DNA from: Topomyia yanbarensis
Lineage: Eukaryota > Arthropoda > Insecta > Diptera > Culicidae
Assembly: GCF_030247195.1 (NCBI RefSeq)
Contig: NC_080671.1
Location: 206,919,456-206,983,455 of the forward strand
DNA: 64,000 nucleotides
Direction of reading: 5' to 3'
Shown here piece by piece: positions 61,250 to 64,000 of this stretch (the stretch's first letter is position 1; every line of letters starts with the position of its first letter). The translations under genes and the position numbers were made by a program. The notes under the pieces are model-generated. The model saw nothing but the letters and a program-made list of their open reading frames with translations. It was not told where the DNA came from and searched no databases.

Positions 61250-63183
61250 CTAAATAAGGGTATCAGGGGTTGTGTCCCAGCCACAGACGTCAAGCATTGC
61301 TCTTCTTTCGACGTCGAACCGATGACATACGAACAGTATGTGTTCGGCAGTTTCGTCTACACCTGGGCAGTCCGGGCAGACTGGGACCTCCGCGTGCCCG
61401 AACCTGTGGAGGTACTGTCGGAAACAGCCATGGCCTGACAGGAATTGTGTCAGGTGGAAGTGAACTTTCCCATGGGGTCTTCCCACCCAGCTCGATATGC
61501 TAGGTATCAGCCGGTGGGTCCACCTACCTTTCGAGGAGTTGTCCCACTCACGCTGCCATCTGGCGACCGAGGTCACCCTGGTGCGCTCGCGGGCTCCTCT
61601 ATTTTCACGTAGCTCGAAACACTCCTCATCTTCTCGGATGACCAGCCCGACTGGCATCATGCTCGCTATCACGCAGGATGCATCGTGTGATACCGTGCGG
61701 TAGGCAGATATCACTCTGAGGCACATCACGCGGTAGGTGCTCTCCACTTTCTGTAGGTAACTGGTTACCCTCAGTGCTCTTGACCATGACGGGCCGCCGT
61801 ACCTGAGGATAGATACGGCAACGCCTGCCAGTAACCTACGTCTACTGGCGCACACCTTTGAGCTGTTGGACATCATTCTCGATAGAGCCGCAACATCAGT
61901 CGACGCTATCTTGCATGTATAGTCGACATGGCTGCCGAAGGTCAACTTGTCGTCTATAATGACTCCAAGAGACTTCAGACTTCGCTGTGAAGTGATCGCG
62001 ACTTCTCCCACATGGATAACTGCATGTTGTGCCGACTTGCGGTTGTTGACGATAACTACCTCCGTCTTATGATGAGCGAGCTCCAGGCCTCTCGCGCTCA
62101 TCCATTCCTCCATCGTGTTGATCGCGTGTTCTGCGGTTAGTTCTACTTCAGGAATTGACTCCCCGTAGACCTCCAAGGTTACGTCGTCAGCAAAGCCGAC
62201 GATCTTGACTCCAGGAGGGAACTTCAGTCTCAGAACCCCGTCATACATGAGGTTCCATAGCACCGGGCCTAGGATCGAGCCCTGCGGGACTCCGGCGGTA
62301 ATCGGAACCCTTTTCTGACCGGCATCGGTCTCGTATAGCAGTACGCGGTTCTGGAAGTAACTTTCCAAGATCCGGTACAGACCCACCGGTAGGCTAAGCC
62401 GGTGTAACGAGAGCGCGATGGCATCCCAGCTTGCGCTGTTGAATGCGTTCTTCACGTCGAGTGTCACTAACGCACAGTATCTAATACCTCGCCTTTTTCG
62501 TTGGATCGCTATCTCGGCAGTATTTATCACTGAGTTGAGAGCGTCCACTGTGGACTTACCCTTCCGAAAGCCAAACTGGTTGCTTGACAGACCGTCCGTA
62601 CCTTCCGCGTACGGGGTGAGCCTGTTGAGGATGATCCTCTCAAGCAGTTTGCCAGTCGTGTCGATCAGACAGATTGGTCTGTACGCCGATGGGTCGCCTG
62701 GCGGCTTCCCGGGCTTCGGCAACAGCACCAATTTCTGCCTTTTCCATCTATCGGGGAAACGGCACTCGTCAAGGCATCTCTGCATAGCTAGCCTGAACAT
62801 GTTCGGGTTCGCTATGATCGCTGCCTTGAGAGCGTTGTTTGGAACTCCATCCGGCCCTGGAGCTTTGTTTATTGCTAGGGATTTAGCCACTGCGAGTAGT
62901 TCTTCATTCGTCACTGGAGCCACCATTTCGACCGTGCCCGCACTGTCTCGTAGTGCAGGTGGCCAGGGGCTTGTGGCTCGAGACGGGAAGAGTACTTCGA
63001 TAATCATTGCCAACCAGTCCGGAGACCGTTCTGGGGGTGAGGAGCCCCCTTTGGTCTTGGCCATCACAATCCGGTAGGCGTCATCCCACGGATTCGCGTT
63101 GGCACTTTCACACAGGTTGTCGAAACACGCTCTCTTGCTGCTTTTAATGGCCTTGTTAAGGGCCAATTTCGCAGCTCGCAGCA
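61250..63183 (-). pseudogene. Reverse transcriptase of R1 LINE copy 2, open but 5'-truncated
   Basis: An unbroken frame continues from flanking sequence (63235) to 61250; the LINE part starts at [19 protein letters not shown]. All RT motifs are present: NKAPGPDGVPNNALK, AYRPICLIDTTGKLLERI, TLDVKNAFNSASWDAI, GVPQGSILGPVLWNLMYD, and GFADDVTLEVYG with both Asp. The C-terminal CPDCPGVDETAEHILFVCH finger lies at about 61370-61320. The endonuclease is missing, so the copy is a dead-on-arrival insertion, but the RT part has no visible damage. Confidence 0.9.
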
Positions 63184-63217
63184 ACCTGGCATCTCTGTGC
63201 AGCAGTTCATTTGCAGC

Positions 63218-63322
63218 ATCTCCCGCGAAATTCAAACCGTCGTCCGTTTGCTGCTGTCAGAAGAGTTGCCCAAGCACGCCGTTTCAGATGGCACCAAAAC
63301 CATATACACCAGCTCCAAGTAA
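63218..63322 (+). pseudogene. H2B: Truncated histone H2B tail, copy 2
   Basis: Same as 59280-59384 (offset 3938) with one residue change seen (EELPKHA for EELAKHA). Upstream it continues TTCATTTGCAGC (63206-63217) in frame, back to the TGCAGCAG target duplication of the MITE. In the ancestral sequence the reading frame would be ATG-CAG-CAG-TTC-ATT-TGC-AGC followed by the H2B tail, about 41 codons. The promoter of copy 1 would have driven it before the MITE and LINE came in. Confidence 0.92.
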
Positions 63323-63346
63323 ATTCCGAACACTGCCCAAACAAAA

Positions 63347-63362
63347 GGCCCTTTTCAGGGCC
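63347..63362 (+). terminator. Histone mRNA 3' stem-loop, H2B copy 2
   Basis: GGCCCTTTTCAGGGCC, identical to copy 1. Confidence 0.95.
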
Positions 63363-63907
63363 ATCAATTTATCAACAAAGAATCGAATTGAAATTTTGTT
63401 ATTACAAGCATCCGAAAGTGGCTTGCCAAGAGCGTTCGATGGCAAGTGAGCTACTTGTGAACAATATCGTCGATTTCACGTAGAATGACACAAAATAAAA
63501 AGTTATCATTTGTGTGTTTGTTTACAGTTTCGTGTTTACTAGGCGCATTCAAAAAAGGTTTCAATTGAGTTCTTGTCGGCCAGTCTCACGAACACCAATG
63601 CAGCTTACTGGTTGAAACCAATCCCATTTGCTTTTGCCGTCTTTGTTTATTATTTTCCACCAGCTAGTGAAGTAGTATTTGTGTCATGTGACGTGTACGT
63701 ACATGAGCCGTAGAAAAGTCTATTTTAAAACATTTTACCAAGGTGCCGTATTACATTTTGAGTATTCGATAACCTCCGTATTGGAAACACAATTTCAATT
63801 TCGTTCTGTATCAAAAATATGTGGTCGACCAACGAAGGGGTGGAGCTACGAAGAACACATTGAGGACAACACAAAAAAGGACGAGCTTACATTGTGCTGT
63901 AGTCAGG
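63363..63907 (+). repeat. Spacer of the H2B unit, copy 2
   Basis: Same sequence as 59425-59969; I see no clear difference on reading. Confidence 0.85.
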
Positions 63908-63962
63908 TATAAAAACTCAGCATGCTGTTGTTCACGATCAGTTCGTTTGCAGCATCAGCATG
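63908..63962 (+). promoter_or_regulatory. TATA promoter of the H2B mini-unit, copy 2
   Basis: Same TATAAAAA, initiator TCAGTT and ATG as copy 1, at offset 3938. Confidence 0.75.
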
Positions 63963-63968
63963 CAGCAG

Positions 63969-64000
63969 CAGAGCTGCCAGATTTTTTCGATGACGCAGAT
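63969..64000. mobile_element. Left end of the hAT-type MITE, second copy (cut by the window edge)
   Basis: CAGAGCTGCCAGATTTTTTC follows TGCAGCAG exactly as at 60031. Its presence shows that the MITE was already in the unit before the unit was duplicated. Confidence 0.9.

Larger units (their letters stand above)
60212..63183 (-). mobile_element. R1-clade LINE, copy 2, 5'-truncated
   Basis: The element lies on the minus strand with its A-tail at about 60219-60212 and its truncated 5' end at 63183. It is bounded by a duplication ACCTGGCATCTCTG(T) at 60197-60211 and 63184-63198, as made by target-primed reverse transcription. The 5' truncation removed ORF1, the endonuclease and the start of RT. 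It is closely similar to 50338-53130. Confidence 0.95.
60031..63197. mobile_element. 180-bp hAT-type MITE, interrupted by an R1 LINE
   Basis: The MITE starts CAGAGCTGCCAGATTTTTT (60031) and ends AAAAAAGTACCTGGCATCTCTG; the ends are inverted repeats (CAGAG(C/A)TGCCAG(A/G)T). It is flanked by a perfect 8-bp duplication TGCAGCAG (60023-60030 and 63198-63205), the hAT hallmark. Without the LINE it is 180 bp (60031-60210). The LINE at 60212-63183 landed 14 bases from its right end and duplicated that end. GCAGATTTTT-like words repeat inside. A second copy of its left end is at 63969-64000, so it was present before the unit was duplicated. Confidence 0.92.

Overview
This window looks like a piece of an insect genome, most likely a culicine mosquito such as Aedes. 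That is an inference from the mix of mobile elements (Ty3/gypsy, BEL/Pao, Jockey-, R1- and L1/Tx1-like LINEs, a hAT relic, MITEs, a tRNA-derived SINE), the AT-rich spacers, and animal-type histone remnants with a metazoan histone 3' stem-loop. I see no intact host protein-coding gene. Nearly everything that can be named is a transposable element, a relic of one, or a histone pseudogene.

Layout: 1-9053 is a Ty3/gypsy element (A) with ~1.2-kb LTRs that differ at only three positions I can see, yet with broken gag and pol. 9054-10546 is spacer with a diverged ATCGACATAGAG-like repeat and an (AT)128 tract. 10547-18670 is a very large palindrome (arms of ~2 kb) with (TA)82 at its centre. Its right arm is split by a young, integrase-deleted mag-like Ty3/gypsy element (B, 13721-17537, 5-bp GTCAT target duplication). 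The outer end of the right arm runs into a 500-N assembly gap (18671-19170). 19711-21740 is a decayed hAT transposase. 22540-23317 holds a diverged tandem repeat and a tRNA-derived SINE. 23939-31884 is a decayed BEL/Pao element whose gag is split by a 426-bp MITE with a TAA target duplication and whose pol carries stops, frameshifts and a 221-bp tandem duplication.

31886-36660 (minus strand) is an L1/Tx1-like LINE with a perfect 26-bp-stem hairpin at its 3' edge. 36841-46070 (minus) is a Jockey-type LINE cut into three parts by two later insertions, one carrying a long (TG)n tract. 46070-50337 is mostly unassigned AT-rich sequence with a likely Helitron 3' end. 50338-55420 (minus) is a damaged full-length R1-clade LINE.

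55750-64000 contains relics of histone genes: an H4 pseudogene with TATA box, initiator and 3' stem-loop, and two tandem copies of a truncated H2B unit (H2B tail, perfect histone stem-loop, spacer, TATA promoter). A 180-bp hAT-type MITE with an 8-bp target duplication sits in the promoter-proximal part of the H2B unit, and a second, 5'-truncated R1 LINE with a ~15-bp target duplication sits inside that MITE. If both insertions are removed, the promoter, an ATG and the H2B tail are in one reading frame. This promoter-to-stem-loop mini-gene is the most unusual arrangement in the window.
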